This document shows, one piece after another, positions 47,792-55,791 of a DNA stretch of 64,000 nt. The notes beneath the pieces are model-generated. The model was not told the DNA's origin, ran no database searches, and worked only from the letters and a program-made list of their open reading frames with translations. Numbering within the stretch: position 1 is the stretch's first letter; every line of letters begins with the position of its first letter. The translations under genes and the position numbers were made by a program. The DNA comes from Ricordea florida (taxonomy: Eukaryota > Cnidaria > Anthozoa > Corallimorpharia > Ricordeidae), in the NCBI GenBank assembly GCA_949710005.1, contig OX453285.1:23109502-23173501 (forward strand), given 5' to 3'.

Positions 47792-49043
47792 ATGCTTCGT
47801 CAAGTTATTTTTCCCGTAATTTGGGAAAAGCTAAAATCCTACGCCGATCAACTTGAAGGATTGAGGAAAAGCTGTTCGCCATATTGTATTACTATCTTCG
47901 CTCATTCGCTTTATTTTAGCACGTTCTTTATGTTTGGGATGTCCGTTGGAATGGCTGGCCCTACGTTAACTGACTATTTGATATCGTTTTTCAATGGTAT
48001 TGACATAATAGACGCCCTAAGTTGGCTTCTGTTTACTCAATCAACATTTCGTTTCGTCGGCGCCATTGTTGCTGGCTTCCTAATTGACAGGTAACACCAC
48101 TTTTCTAGTGTTTTTACTTAATTTCGACTTGTAGACGACAAACTGTTTGAGGACAATGCTTCTTTAGTGAATTGCTATCATTTAATGCATTTAAAAGTCA
48201 CTCCTCGCTGACTCGAACTCTCAAGAGAAACAAAAAAAATTTGGCCCAACAGGTTGTAGTAAGTGACTGTCGTCCAAGGTCAAGGGTTTATGTTATTTAC
48301 CAGGCGGGAGGTCCGTGTGGAAAAAAACTGTGCCCGTGGTTTTGAGTACGTACTCAAGATCAAGGGCACGTACAGTTTTTTCCCCATACGTACCGACTTA
48401 GCCAGGTAAATGACTTATTTGTTTTTTTTGGATGTCTTCTTCTTAACGAGCCGTAAACGCTACAGCAGGGAAAAAAATTGGCGCGAGGGCCGTATCGTAA
48501 AAAGCTGGACCGGTCAAAAGCGCATTCATGATTAGCCAACCAAAATTCGAGGATTTGGGATTCAGATGCTTGAGAAAAAAACATAAAATAGGGTATGAAT
48601 TCTAGATAGCGAGTTTATGACACAACTGTATTAATCGGTATCAGACCAAAGATTTTGAATTTGAGTAACGGTTTAACTTATCTACGGAAAAGCAATTCTT
48701 ATGTGCAATCACTATTAGGTCAAAACCTAAAATTGCCTCTGGGAAATTTCCATGATTTCACTCGCTGCGAAATGGCTGCACTCATCCCTTTCGCAGCGGA
48801 TGAATCATGGAACCACTTATTTCCTCTGATCACTAAAGTTGTTTATTTTTTCTCAACAGATTCAACTGTAATCGCAATTTGCTTCTGCTATGTTTTTTGT
48901 TATTAAACGCGATTTTCTTGGCTATTATTCCACTGTGTCGAACATTATGGCTTTTAATCCTTTCGACGGCCGCCGCTGGCTTTTCAGTTGGGATCTTGGA
49001 TACTGCTACAAACGTTCAGCTTATTTCAATACATGGGAAAAAG
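47792..49043 (+). CDS. MFSD4-like transporter, paralog D, exons 1-2 (3' part not in window)
   Basis: Exon 1 is 47792-48090 (ATG start, donor GACAG|GTAACA, phase 2) and exon 2 is 48860-49043 (acceptor TCTCAACAG, donor AAAAAG|GTAAAA). Exon 1 gives MFGMSVGMAGPTLTDYL and GAIVAGFLIDR; exon 2 gives FNCN, LNAIFLAIIPLCR, SVGILDTATNVQ and HGKK, matching B closely. Exon 2 is 6 nt longer than in A and B. The expected 18-nt third exon (encoding a VxPxLQ peptide) is not found in the 380 bp before the Polinton. The remaining exons must lie beyond the Polinton, outside the window, or be lost. Confidence 0.75.
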
Positions 49044-49260
49044 GTAAAATATTTCTTCGTTTTTAAGTGCCTATATCGCCTTCCTTCTGTATTTTTTTTT
49101 TTTTTGTAGTTCTGGTATGGACATTAAGAGTAGATAGCTGTTCAAAAACGTTTTTTCGAATTCCACCGTGTTTTTACCCTGAAATCGTCGTTTTAAGTTC
49201 CCGCTTGAGCCACACCCATAAAACTTGACCGAGTAGTAAGGGGCATGGGCCTATTCCTGA

Positions 49261-49425
49261 CTTGACGTCACAAATTAATTTGCATACATTATGTCTCAAC
49301 CTCGTTCCCAGGGTCTTTTCGCTGGCTTTGGGGTGGGGCGGGAAAAGACCCTGGGAACGAGGTTGATTATGTCTTTATAACATATCTTTATAAACATGTA
49401 TGCAAAATCAGTTTGTGACGTCAAG
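49261..49425. mobile_element. Inverted-repeat MITE carrying a second MITE
   Basis: CTTGACGTCACAAATTAATT at the left and GTTTGTGACGTCAAG at the right are terminal inverted repeats of about 29 bp. The centre is occupied by a separate 69-bp element. Each arm contains a CRE-like TGACGTCA. It directly precedes the Polinton repeats. Confidence 0.75.
49297..49365. mobile_element. 69-bp MITE nested in the preceding element, 9-bp target duplication
   Basis: CAACCTCGTTCCCAGGGTC and GACCCTGGGAACGAGGTTG are exact terminal inverted repeats. They are flanked by ATTATGTCT at 49288-49296 and 49366-49374. A 9-bp duplication is typical of Mutator-like elements. Confidence 0.9.
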
Positions 49426-49444
49426 AGAGGGAGAAAACTGCGGC

Positions 49445-50045
49445 TCTGGAACACAGGAAATTTGACAAGGATTTTCTAGCTTATAAGCTAAATTGGTTTC
49501 CAAAATTTGATCAGGAATTTAGCCAGCAGCATAAAAGACAAAAAAATACTTGTCGAATTCCTAAGACCCAGAAGACCTAGTCAAACCCTCAAGTCTTCAC
49601 AAAGCACTAGCCAAGCTGTCGCTAGGTATTGTTGAAGCCTCTGCAAAGTTTTGGCGAACCTGATACCAAGCCGGGAATTCTGGAACACAGGAAATTTGAC
49701 AAGGATTTTCTAGCTTATAAGCTAAATTGGTTTCCAAAATTTGATCAGGAATTTAACCAGTAGCATAAAAGCCAATAAATACTTGTCGAAATCCCTAAGA
49801 CCCAAAAGACCTAGTCAAGCCCTCAAGCCTTCACAAAGCACTAGCCAAGCCGCCGCTAGGTATTGTTGAAGCCCTCAAGCCTTCTCAAAGCATTAGCCAA
49901 GCCGCCGCTTGGTATTGTTGAAGCCTCCGCAAAGTTTTGATGAACCCGTCACCAAGCGGGGACACGTGAATTTTTGATCAGCAGCATAAAAGCCGGGAAT
50001 TTTGGCAAGGATTTCTGGAACAGGCGGATTAAAAATTTGAAAAGC
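49445..50045. repeat. 234-bp direct repeats in the Polinton left terminal region
   Basis: TCTGGAACACAGGAAATTTG occurs at 49445 and again at 49679, a period of 234 bp, with the following sequence conserved (TTCTAGCTTATAAGCTAAA, CCTAAGACCC, GGTATTGTTGAAGCC). Copy 2 has an internal duplication of about 53 bp (AAGCC..GCCGCTAGGTATTGTTGAAG). A third, shorter remnant with GGAATTTTGGCAAGGATTTC runs to 50020. Non-coding. Confidence 0.9.
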
Positions 50046-50047
50046 GG

Positions 50048-50054
50048 CTTAAAG
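50048..50054 (+). promoter_or_regulatory. Polinton start motif (CTTAAAG) for the zinc-repeat gene
   Basis: CTTAAAG ends 26 nt before ATG 50081. It differs from the T[T/C]TAAA[A/G] consensus at the first base only. Confidence 0.5.
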
Positions 50055-50080
50055 ATTTGATATTTCTTACAAAAGTAATT

Positions 50081-50539
50081 ATGGATCAGCTAAGAAAATT
50101 ATATATTTACGAAATAAGAATAATAGCGAAAGACTTTGAAATAAAAGGAAGAGCAAAAATGAATAAGCAAGAACTAATTGATGAAATTACAAAACACAAA
50201 GATGAGGAAATTGCTGATTTAATTGAAAAAGTTGCCCTTACTAGTAGAATTATTTGTGATCATGGAAAAATAAAAAAATTTTGCAGCGAATGTAATGGGT
50301 ATAATTGCTTGATACATAATAAATATAAATATCACTGTAAGGAATGTGGAGGATCGCAAATATGCGTACATAATAAACAAAAACAACATTGTAAGGAATG
50401 TGGAGGTTCGCATATTTGCAGACATAATAAACAAAAACAACAATGTGTAGAATGTGTTGGATCTCAAATATGCGAACATGATAAGCAAAAATCCTCTTGC
50501 AAGGATTGCAGAATGAAATTATTTTATGATTTAAAATAA
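50081..50539 (+). CDS. SAP-like/cysteine-histidine repeat protein (152 aa)
   Basis: First gene of the Polinton from the left. The start is ATG 50081, the first ATG of a frame that opens upstream without one, and it lies at the right distance from the start motif. Residues 1-40 (LRKLYIYEIRIIAKDFEI..MNKQELIDEI) resemble a SAP/Rho-N-type helix-loop-helix that binds DNA. From about residue 58 an 18-residue repeat of the form ICxHxKxKxxCKECGGS occurs about four to five times, a likely zinc-binding array. Similar repeats are familiar from giant viruses and algal viruses (recollection, not a search). A role in DNA binding or transcription is an inference. Confidence 0.75.
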   Translation: MDQLRKLYIYEIRIIAKDFEIKGRAKMNKQELIDEITKHKDEEIADLIEKVALTSRIICDHGKIKKFCSECNGYNCLIHNKYKYHCKECGGSQICVHNKQKQHCKECGGSHICRHNKQKQQCVECVGSQICEHDKQKSSCKDCRMKLFYDLK

Positions 50540-50554
50540 AAGCGAAGAATGGGT

Positions 50555-50596
50555 AATTGTGTTATGAAACCCTTATTTTGGTTTAATAACAAAATT
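50555..50596. terminator. Stem-loop after the zinc-repeat gene
   Basis: GTTATGAAACC (50561-50571) pairs with GGTTTAATAAC (50580-50590), with one mismatch and flanking pairs. It starts 15 nt after the stop codon. The arm GTTATnnAAC recurs in other 3' hairpins of this element. Confidence 0.6.
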
Positions 50597-50600
50597 GATA

Positions 50601-50607
50601 TTTAAAA
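50601..50607 (+). promoter_or_regulatory. Polinton start motif (TTTAAAA) for the 211-aa orphan
   Basis: Ends 24 nt before ATG 50632 and lies directly after the hairpin that closes the previous gene. Confidence 0.5.
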
Positions 50608-50631
50608 AGAAAAATCATAAAATAAAAAAAG

Positions 50632-51267
50632 ATGGAAAATAAATTTTATGAAAAAAACTCTTATTATGAATATGATGATGATGAAGATGAAATCGATTCT
50701 TTTATTCTTATTTATCATAATACGGAAAAACTAAGAATAAAAGATTTTATGGAAGCAATTAATGGCGATTTTGAAAAAACTATAGCAAAAAATCGGTTTA
50801 GTTTTAAAAAGGAGTATATACGTTGTTCTGTTAGAGTTAATTATATGAAAAGGGGAACTAATAATGATATTGAATCATTTAATAATTATACCTTTGATGA
50901 AATAAAAAACACTAATAAATTTGTGAAAGGTATTTTAAAATATATGAATTACACATATATTCATAAAATACGAATGAAAAAAATTTGTGATAATTTTATT
51001 TTTCCTTTTTGTAAGGATGATGAAGAGTTTTATTTTTCAGACGAAGTTTGTGGGTATAGGGATAAAAATATTAGTATTAAAAAATTTGATGAGAATTATT
51101 TAATTAGGTTATTAAAATTTAATATAAGAATAGATCGTTATGTTATCGAACATAAAAAGAAATTCCACAAAGATTTACATGATGATTTAATGAAAGCAAT
51201 ACATAAACGCAAATTCTATAAAGACTTACACGATGAATTAATGGTTGTAACACGGCATCCATCTTGA
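50632..51267 (+). CDS. Polinton orphan protein (211 aa)
   Basis: Not recognised. It is highly charged with an acidic N-terminal patch (YEYDDDEDEID) and many Lys/Asn/Phe. Near the C-terminus KFHKDLHDDLM and KFYKDLHDELM form a short internal duplication. There is no signal peptide or membrane helix, so it is probably soluble. The start is the first ATG at the end of an A-rich leader. It faces the minor-capsid candidate tail to tail. Confidence 0.65.
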   Translation: MENKFYEKNSYYEYDDDEDEIDSFILIYHNTEKLRIKDFMEAINGDFEKTIAKNRFSFKKEYIRCSVRVNYMKRGTNNDIESFNNYTFDEIKNTNKFVKGILKYMNYTYIHKIRMKKICDNFIFPFCKDDEEFYFSDEVCGYRDKNISIKKFDENYLIRLLKFNIRIDRYVIEHKKKFHKDLHDDLMKAIHKRKFYKDLHDELMVVTRHPS

Positions 51268-51340
51268 TATTTAGATTGGTGTATTGATTTTGAAGAGCTA
51301 AAGTTTTTGAAAGAAGAGGTATGGGGGCGAAGAAGATTAA

Positions 51341-51372
51341 TGTTATATAACCTAAGTACTGGTTACATAACA
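51341..51372. terminator. Stem-loop between convergent Polinton genes
   Basis: GTTATATAACC (51342-51352) pairs with GGTTACATAAC (51361-51371) around TAAGTACT and is followed by AAAAAAA on the plus strand. It lies between the ends of two convergent genes and could serve both. Confidence 0.65.
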
Positions 51373-51379
51373 AAAAAAA

Positions 51380-52015
51380 TTATCTAAATCTTAAACTGAA
51401 AGTTATGGGTGAACCCTTCAGATCAAGTTTTTTCCATTCGTTGTCTAAGATACTTAAATCAAAGTGGTTTATGGGATTCTCATATTTTTGAACCGGAATT
51501 GTTGGGTAATCCTTTGATGGTATGTTTGCGAGTAGGTGCGAGGGCGCGAGTTTCACAAGTTCTTCATATTTGGTGTTATTCATATATGATGACTTATTAT
51601 CCACTATACTGCACATAAGTCTCAAAGGCTCTCTAATTTGTATATTTATTGGATATAATTTACCAGGATTTATAACTTCGGGCACACCTAAACCAAAAGC
51701 CAATCCTCTCGTAAGTTTTATTTTGAAGTTTTTATTGGAATAAAGATAGTCAACAGTGTCTGTCTCAATTATTGTTATCTTTTCCCTATCAGGATCATTA
51801 AGAAAGATTGATTGAATATTACGCAGAGAATATGTGCCGGGCTGTATTATTATGAGAGGCTGATTATTATCTTTGAATAATATCTGTTGATCCCTGAAAT
51901 TAATCAATCTTTTGGTTTTTATATTGCAATCAAGGAGTTGTATCTCCCGAAGATTTTTCAGCGGCGGATCTAAATAAACCCGGGTTTCAGAATCATATAT
52001 TGTAATACTCAACAT
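51380..52015 (-). CDS. Probable minor capsid (penton-like) protein (211 aa)
   Basis: The sequence is rich in predicted beta strands (TIYDSETRVYLDPPL, REIQLLDCNI, KNFKIKLTRGLAFGLG, YPINIQIREPLRLMCSIVD) and has no membrane helix or charged coil. Size and strand pattern fit a single jelly-roll vertex protein, which Polintons encode beside the major capsid protein. No diagnostic residue motif proves it. The start ATG at 52015 lies 27 nt from a start motif. A structural comparison would settle it. Confidence 0.5.
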   Translation of the reverse strand: MLSITIYDSETRVYLDPPLKNLREIQLLDCNIKTKRLINFRDQQILFKDNNQPLIIIQPGTYSLRNIQSIFLNDPDREKITIIETDTVDYLYSNKNFKIKLTRGLAFGLGVPEVINPGKLYPINIQIREPLRLMCSIVDNKSSYMNNTKYEELVKLAPSHLLANIPSKDYPTIPVQKYENPINHFDLSILDNEWKKLDLKGSPITFSLRFR

Positions 52016-52020
52016 TTTTT

Positions 52021-52067
52021 GTTTTGATTACATCGCGTTCATCTTTAGATTTCTATGAAATCAAAAC
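52021..52067. terminator. Stem-loop between two minus-strand Polinton genes
   Basis: GTTTTGATT (52021-52029) pairs perfectly with AATCAAAAC (52059-52067). It begins 1 nt after the stop codon of the 537-aa gene, and its loop contains the start motif of the next gene. The arm sequence differs from the GTTATnnAAC group. Confidence 0.45.
52043..52049 (-). promoter_or_regulatory. Polinton start motif (TCTAAAG) for the minor capsid candidate
   Basis: Minus-strand TCTAAAG, 27 nt before ATG 52015. Confidence 0.6.
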
Positions 52068-52068
52068 A

Positions 52069-53682
52069 TTAGCGAAATAAAAACCACGATATCAATGCTC
52101 CGCCAATTCCTAAAACAAAAAGATTATTTTGATGAAAAGATGTTTCTATATTCTTAACTTCATTCTCCCCATTATCCGTTTCCTGTTTTTCACTTACTTT
52201 GCTCGCTATTGGTTTAGGTTTGGTATTTAATATAACTTTTGTTGTGCCTAGACTATTAGGTATTCCAACAGATTTTGTTTCTACATTTATAGAATTATTT
52301 ACACCAAATTTCATATCTTTTGTAGCCATTTTCAGATTATTATTGTATCCGATCACACTTTCTGTATTTATAATTAAATTACTAGGCATCAACCAAACTC
52401 CTGGAGCTACCGCCAAATCAAGACGCAACTTTGTTTCCTGAACAGATTTTTGGTAATTTTGAACGGAGTTGGAAATCTTATTTTCTTTTACACTACTTTC
52501 AAATAATGCTTTGAATTCCTCTTGCGTTTCTGTTGCTCCTCCACCATTTCCCGCAATGGAATTTCTTGTATTAACTTGCGCCCCCAATATGCAATAAACA
52601 AAAGCTTCAACTGATCTATTTATTCTACCCAATCCTGCTTTTGTTAATCCATGCCCCGATTCTGCGATAAACCAAGAATACTGGAAATCAACAAAATGAT
52701 CATTTCTCATCATTGAGATTAAGTCTCCATTACCTTTTCTTCCACCATCATCGTAAAATTTATGTTCTCTGCTTGGCCAAATATTTGCTTCTGTATCATA
52801 ATTTCTAACAATTCTAACATTTTGTAAACCACCACCTGAATATTGTGATTCTGCACTTCCTGGCACACTACCAGGTTCTGCATATCCTTTTCCATAATCA
52901 ATGAATATATCACCAACTCCATTATTTGCTCCTCCTTTGAATCTAAAATCAGCCAGGGGGTTTTTCCATCCTTTGGAATCTTGATTGTTACTTAACCCAA
53001 ACTCTGCGCATAATGTGTTATAAGCACTTTTGTTATATTGATTATCTTTTAAGGAAAAAGTTTCTTCGTCGGGAAATGGCACTTTTAATTCTTCTAATAT
53101 TCTTCTTATTGTAAAGTAAATGTGAAAAACAAAGAAACTTCTGATAACTTTAGGGTAATTAAAAATATCACTTAAGCTAACACCACATCCAGATGTTGCG
53201 CACCAAACAGCCATGTTTAATTGTTGAGGCCATTGACTAATATTTGGTTTTCCCAACCATGCTCTAGCTTCTTTTCCACTGGTAAATCCTACAGTTTGGT
53301 TTTTGAAAATATTCTTCATTTCTTTCGTGAAACTATCTTTTTCTGAAACATATATATTGAGATTGGTTAGTAATTGTGTGACATCAAGAGCAAACGAATT
53401 GAATTTAATCCCGGGTATTGGATATATTTGTTTTGTTAATCTTAAACTTGCGGGAAAGGAACTTGTTTTTTCTTTGTCTGAAACTCCCAAATCTTCCCGC
53501 AATAACTTTTTCAAATTATCGGGGAGAGAATCAGTCCATGTTTTTCCAGAAGGATCATCATCAGACATAACCGTTACTCCATTAACATTCCATTTAACAT
53601 ATCCTCCGAATGAGTCATTGACGAATGTGAATTTTCCCAAGTTTGCTTTTGGGTATTTTGATTTGAAATCGCTAAATAACAT
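52069..53682 (-). CDS. Tail-anchored Polinton protein (537 aa), function unknown
   Basis: The frame is open from a GTG at 53700, but the first ATG is at 53682 and sits 28 nt from a start motif. Soluble, mixed alpha/beta sequence with Gly/Asn-rich stretches; an aromatic segment, FFVFHIYFTIRRIL, lies near residue 190. The only clear membrane helix is at the very C-terminus (LFVLGIGGALISWFLF), after a disordered Lys/Glu linker, so it would be anchored by its tail. It is the second-largest protein of the element. It may be a virion or membrane-associated structural protein, but I do not recognise the family. Confidence 0.65.
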   Translation of the reverse strand: MLFSDFKSKYPKANLGKFTFVNDSFGGYVKWNVNGVTVMSDDDPSGKTWTDSLPDNLKKLLREDLGVSDKEKTSSFPASLRLTKQIYPIPGIKFNSFALDVTQLLTNLNIYVSEKDSFTKEMKNIFKNQTVGFTSGKEARAWLGKPNISQWPQQLNMAVWCATSGCGVSLSDIFNYPKVIRSFFVFHIYFTIRRILEELKVPFPDEETFSLKDNQYNKSAYNTLCAEFGLSNNQDSKGWKNPLADFRFKGGANNGVGDIFIDYGKGYAEPGSVPGSAESQYSGGGLQNVRIVRNYDTEANIWPSREHKFYDDGGRKGNGDLISMMRNDHFVDFQYSWFIAESGHGLTKAGLGRINRSVEAFVYCILGAQVNTRNSIAGNGGGATETQEEFKALFESSVKENKISNSVQNYQKSVQETKLRLDLAVAPGVWLMPSNLIINTESVIGYNNNLKMATKDMKFGVNNSINVETKSVGIPNSLGTTKVILNTKPKPIASKVSEKQETDNGENEVKNIETSFHQNNLFVLGIGGALISWFLFR

Positions 53683-53710
53683 CTTATTCTTTTGTTTCAC
53701 AATTTTTGAG

Positions 53711-53717
53711 CTTTAAA
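53711..53717 (-). promoter_or_regulatory. Polinton start motif (TTTAAAG) for the 537-aa gene
   Basis: Minus-strand TTTAAAG, 28 nt before ATG 53682. Confidence 0.6.
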
Positions 53718-53808
53718 TCAGCGAAGAATAAGATGTAAATTTAATGTACTTCTCTATTAACCCCCGCGAAACAATTGCAACCAACTTCTGTTTTCTCAAA
53801 AGAAACTT

Positions 53809-54417
53809 TTAACCAGCGGGATTGGTTAATTCTTTTAATAGATCTTCTCGTACTTTCTTCCTTATTATACTCATATCGAAGTTTTTTTCTGAATCTTTTC
53901 TGAATTTTTGTCGTATTTCTTGTTTCAGTTTTTGAAACTTTTCCAATTCCGCCAGAATTATGGAGAATTCTTGATCGGATATTTCATTATCTTTCAGAGC
54001 TTTTGAGACTAAATCGTTAATGGTGTTTAATTTTGATTTTGCAATGGCAACTGTTTGCTCATGTTTACTAACTTTCCCAGAAAGATTCTTGGATGCAAAA
54101 CCAAATACGATTGAGAAAACCCCAAACATTCCACCAACCACTCCCAAAGGAATACCCACTATAGCTCCCAATCCAGTGAGAGAAGTTCCCAAACCACTAG
54201 CTGATAGAAGAACTGAAACAAAACCACCAGAGACACTAATTTTTGTGCATATTCCTCTTGCTCTATTATATTTTTTCCTTACTTCTTCGTAATGTCTAAT
54301 TTCCTTTTCTAGATTTTGTAAAACTTCACTTGATTTCTGCAATCTGAAATTTATTGTGCTTTCTCCTTTTTGCATTTTAGGTAATTCGGGATAAATATTT
54401 CCATTGTAATCTCCCAT
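53809..54417 (-). CDS. Polinton membrane/coiled-coil protein (202 aa)
   Basis: Two in-frame ATGs exist, at 54441 and 54417. The start motif lies 29 nt before the second but only 5 nt before the first, so 54417 (MGDYNGNIY) is preferred. A charged helix (residues about 20-55) is followed by a Gly-rich double membrane segment (GGFVSVLLSASGLGTSL, AIVGIPLGVVGGMFGVFSIV) and a long heptad-like coil (DNEISDQEFSIILAELEKFQ) ending in TNPAG. Related small membrane proteins are, from memory, common in cnidarian Polintons. Role unknown. Confidence 0.7.
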   Translation of the reverse strand: MGDYNGNIYPELPKMQKGESTINFRLQKSSEVLQNLEKEIRHYEEVRKKYNRARGICTKISVSGGFVSVLLSASGLGTSLTGLGAIVGIPLGVVGGMFGVFSIVFGFASKNLSGKVSKHEQTVAIAKSKLNTINDLVSKALKDNEISDQEFSIILAELEKFQKLKQEIRQKFRKDSEKNFDMSIIRKKVREDLLKELTNPAG

Positions 54418-54446
54418 ATTGTGTTTTTTACTGAACAGCATGATAC

Positions 54447-54453
54447 CTTTAGA
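54447..54453 (-). promoter_or_regulatory. Polinton start motif (TCTAAAG) that decides the start at 54417
   Basis: Minus-strand TCTAAAG, 29 nt before the second ATG and only 5 nt before the first. Confidence 0.55.
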
Positions 54454-54458
54454 TTAAG

Positions 54459-55439
54459 TTACTTTGTCTTCTTTTTCATACTCTCCACAAAATACAAAAC
54501 TACAGCCATGATTAAAAGCCAAGCATTCTTTCCTAAAAATCCAATAACTTCTCCGGCTGTTTTGAAAAGAAAACTAACTATTGCGCCAATCATTCCTGGT
54601 AATATTTGCCCTAGTTTTTGGCCAAGGGTTTTCAAACCATTTCCAACTCCTCTTCCTAAAGAGGCCAATCCTTTTGTGAGACTAGAAACGATAACACCAA
54701 TGACGACTCCCACAGCACTTAAAATTGCAAATACAGTAAATCCATGTTTTTTGAAAATTGCTTTGATTCTATCTCTCAATGACATTCGTTCTTCGATTTT
54801 TTCTCTTTCAGATACATCGTTTGCTATATCTTCTTCGTCTTCGATAATCTCTGTATTTAAATTTTCAATCTCCGATTCTTCTTCAGGAGTTTTCAATGGT
54901 TTTGCTTCAAGAAATTTTTTTCTTTCAATCTTCTCATTTTGTTTTTCTTTTTTATCTGAAATTTTTTCTTCTAGTTTTTCTGCTATTTCAGCTCTTGTCG
55001 GTCCCAAAGCATCTTTTAATTGTCCTGGTCTAAGTTTTTCCTTTATTTTTCCATCTTTTTCGTCATATCTTCTAAAATCATCTTCATTTGCCAAATAAAC
55101 ATATTTTCCTCCACTAGGCCCCCTGACTGCTGGTAACACTATTCCATCTTTTAATTCTTGGAAATACGCCTTAACTTTTTCAAAATTTGCTTGTAAACGA
55201 ACTGACCATATATCCTTTTTTGCGTCTTTCATTTCTTCTTTTTTATTTCCTAATAAAGGTTGTTTTTCATTTTGCTCTTCATATTCACCAACATAAGCAG
55301 GATTTTGGTAACTCGTGGATGTTATTCGAACAGGTGTTTCTGATGGTTTTCTACCAAGTCGTAAATCTGTATCATCATCAAAATCATCAGGATTATCTTC
55401 TTTCCCCAATGAAAAGGGATCATATCCGCCTTCTGCCAT
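54459..55439 (-). CDS. Polinton coiled-coil/membrane-active protein (326 aa)
   Basis: The N-terminus is acidic and disordered (FDDDTDLRLG); residues about 110-220 are a long charged coil. Then come a membrane helix (FTVFAILSAVGVVIGVIVSS), an amphipathic Gly/Lys segment (LGRGVGNGLKTLGQKLG, GAIVSFLFKTAGEVIG) and a second helix (NAWLLIMAVVLYFVE) ending in KKKTK. The amphipathic-plus-helix arrangement is reminiscent of membrane-lytic or internal-membrane virion proteins, but this is inference. Divergent from the 78-aa gene across a 61-bp promoter region. Confidence 0.7.
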   Translation of the reverse strand: MAEGGYDPFSLGKEDNPDDFDDDTDLRLGRKPSETPVRITSTSYQNPAYVGEYEEQNEKQPLLGNKKEEMKDAKKDIWSVRLQANFEKVKAYFQELKDGIVLPAVRGPSGGKYVYLANEDDFRRYDEKDGKIKEKLRPGQLKDALGPTRAEIAEKLEEKISDKKEKQNEKIERKKFLEAKPLKTPEEESEIENLNTEIIEDEEDIANDVSEREKIEERMSLRDRIKAIFKKHGFTVFAILSAVGVVIGVIVSSLTKGLASLGRGVGNGLKTLGQKLGQILPGMIGAIVSFLFKTAGEVIGFLGKNAWLLIMAVVLYFVESMKKKTK

Positions 55440-55463
55440 AATTTTTAGTCATCAGTAAGAAAT

Positions 55464-55470
55464 CTTTAGA
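55464..55470 (-). promoter_or_regulatory. Polinton start motif (TCTAAAG) in a divergent promoter
   Basis: Minus-strand TCTAAAG, 24 nt before ATG 55439. It is embedded in the near-palindrome AATCTTTAGATT. The plus-strand gene at 55501 has no exact motif at this distance; TATAAAAG lies 6 nt before its ATG. Confidence 0.55.
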
Positions 55471-55500
55471 TTAACTGGAGATTAGTATAAAAGAAATAAA

Positions 55501-55737
55501 ATGAGTAACGAAGACCAAAAATATAAAACCATTACAATTAGTGATAAAGATTATATAGATTATGCTAAAAAACAAGGAATAATTATTTCTCATCGAGATG
55601 CTAATAAGATTTTAAGTAAAATGCGTAAAGAACACGATCCAGATAGAAACGTTGAAGAATATAAAAGAGAAATTAGAGCAAAAGTAACTGAAAAATATGG
55701 AATAGTATTAGTGATGATGAAAATAAATAAAAACTAA
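55501..55737 (+). CDS. Small Polinton orphan protein (78 aa)
   Basis: Charged, helical, with no membrane segment (SDKDYIDYAKKQGIIISH, RDANKILSKMRKEH). Not recognised. It is a lone plus-strand gene amid minus-strand genes, divergent from the 326-aa gene and convergent with the 130-aa gene, with its own 3' hairpin. Confidence 0.6.
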   Translation: MSNEDQKYKTITISDKDYIDYAKKQGIIISHRDANKILSKMRKEHDPDRNVEEYKREIRAKVTEKYGIVLVMMKINKN

Positions 55738-55744
55738 ATCATTT

Positions 55745-55791
55745 ATGTTATTTAACTTATTCTAAATTCTGAATTACAAGTTACATAACAT
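55745..55791. terminator. Stem-loop between convergent Polinton genes
   Basis: ATGTTATTTAACTT (55745-55758) pairs with AAGTTACATAACAT (55778-55791), with one mismatch in 14. It overlaps the stop codon of the 130-aa gene and lies 8 nt after that of the 78-aa gene. Same arm type as at 51341. Confidence 0.7.

Noticed and set aside
50219-50488. Minus-strand frame across the zinc-repeat gene
   Set aside because: Hydrophobic shadow of the 54-bp repeats on the opposite strand; the plus-strand frame has the Cys/His pattern and start motif.
53761-53820. CCCGC/GCGGG inverted repeat after the 202-aa gene as a terminator
   Set aside because: Only 5 bp of stem with a long loop and no shared arm sequence; too weak to list with the other hairpins.
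54421-55098. 225-codon plus-strand frame
   Set aside because: Ser/Phe-rich antisense shadow of the Lys/Glu-rich 326-aa gene.
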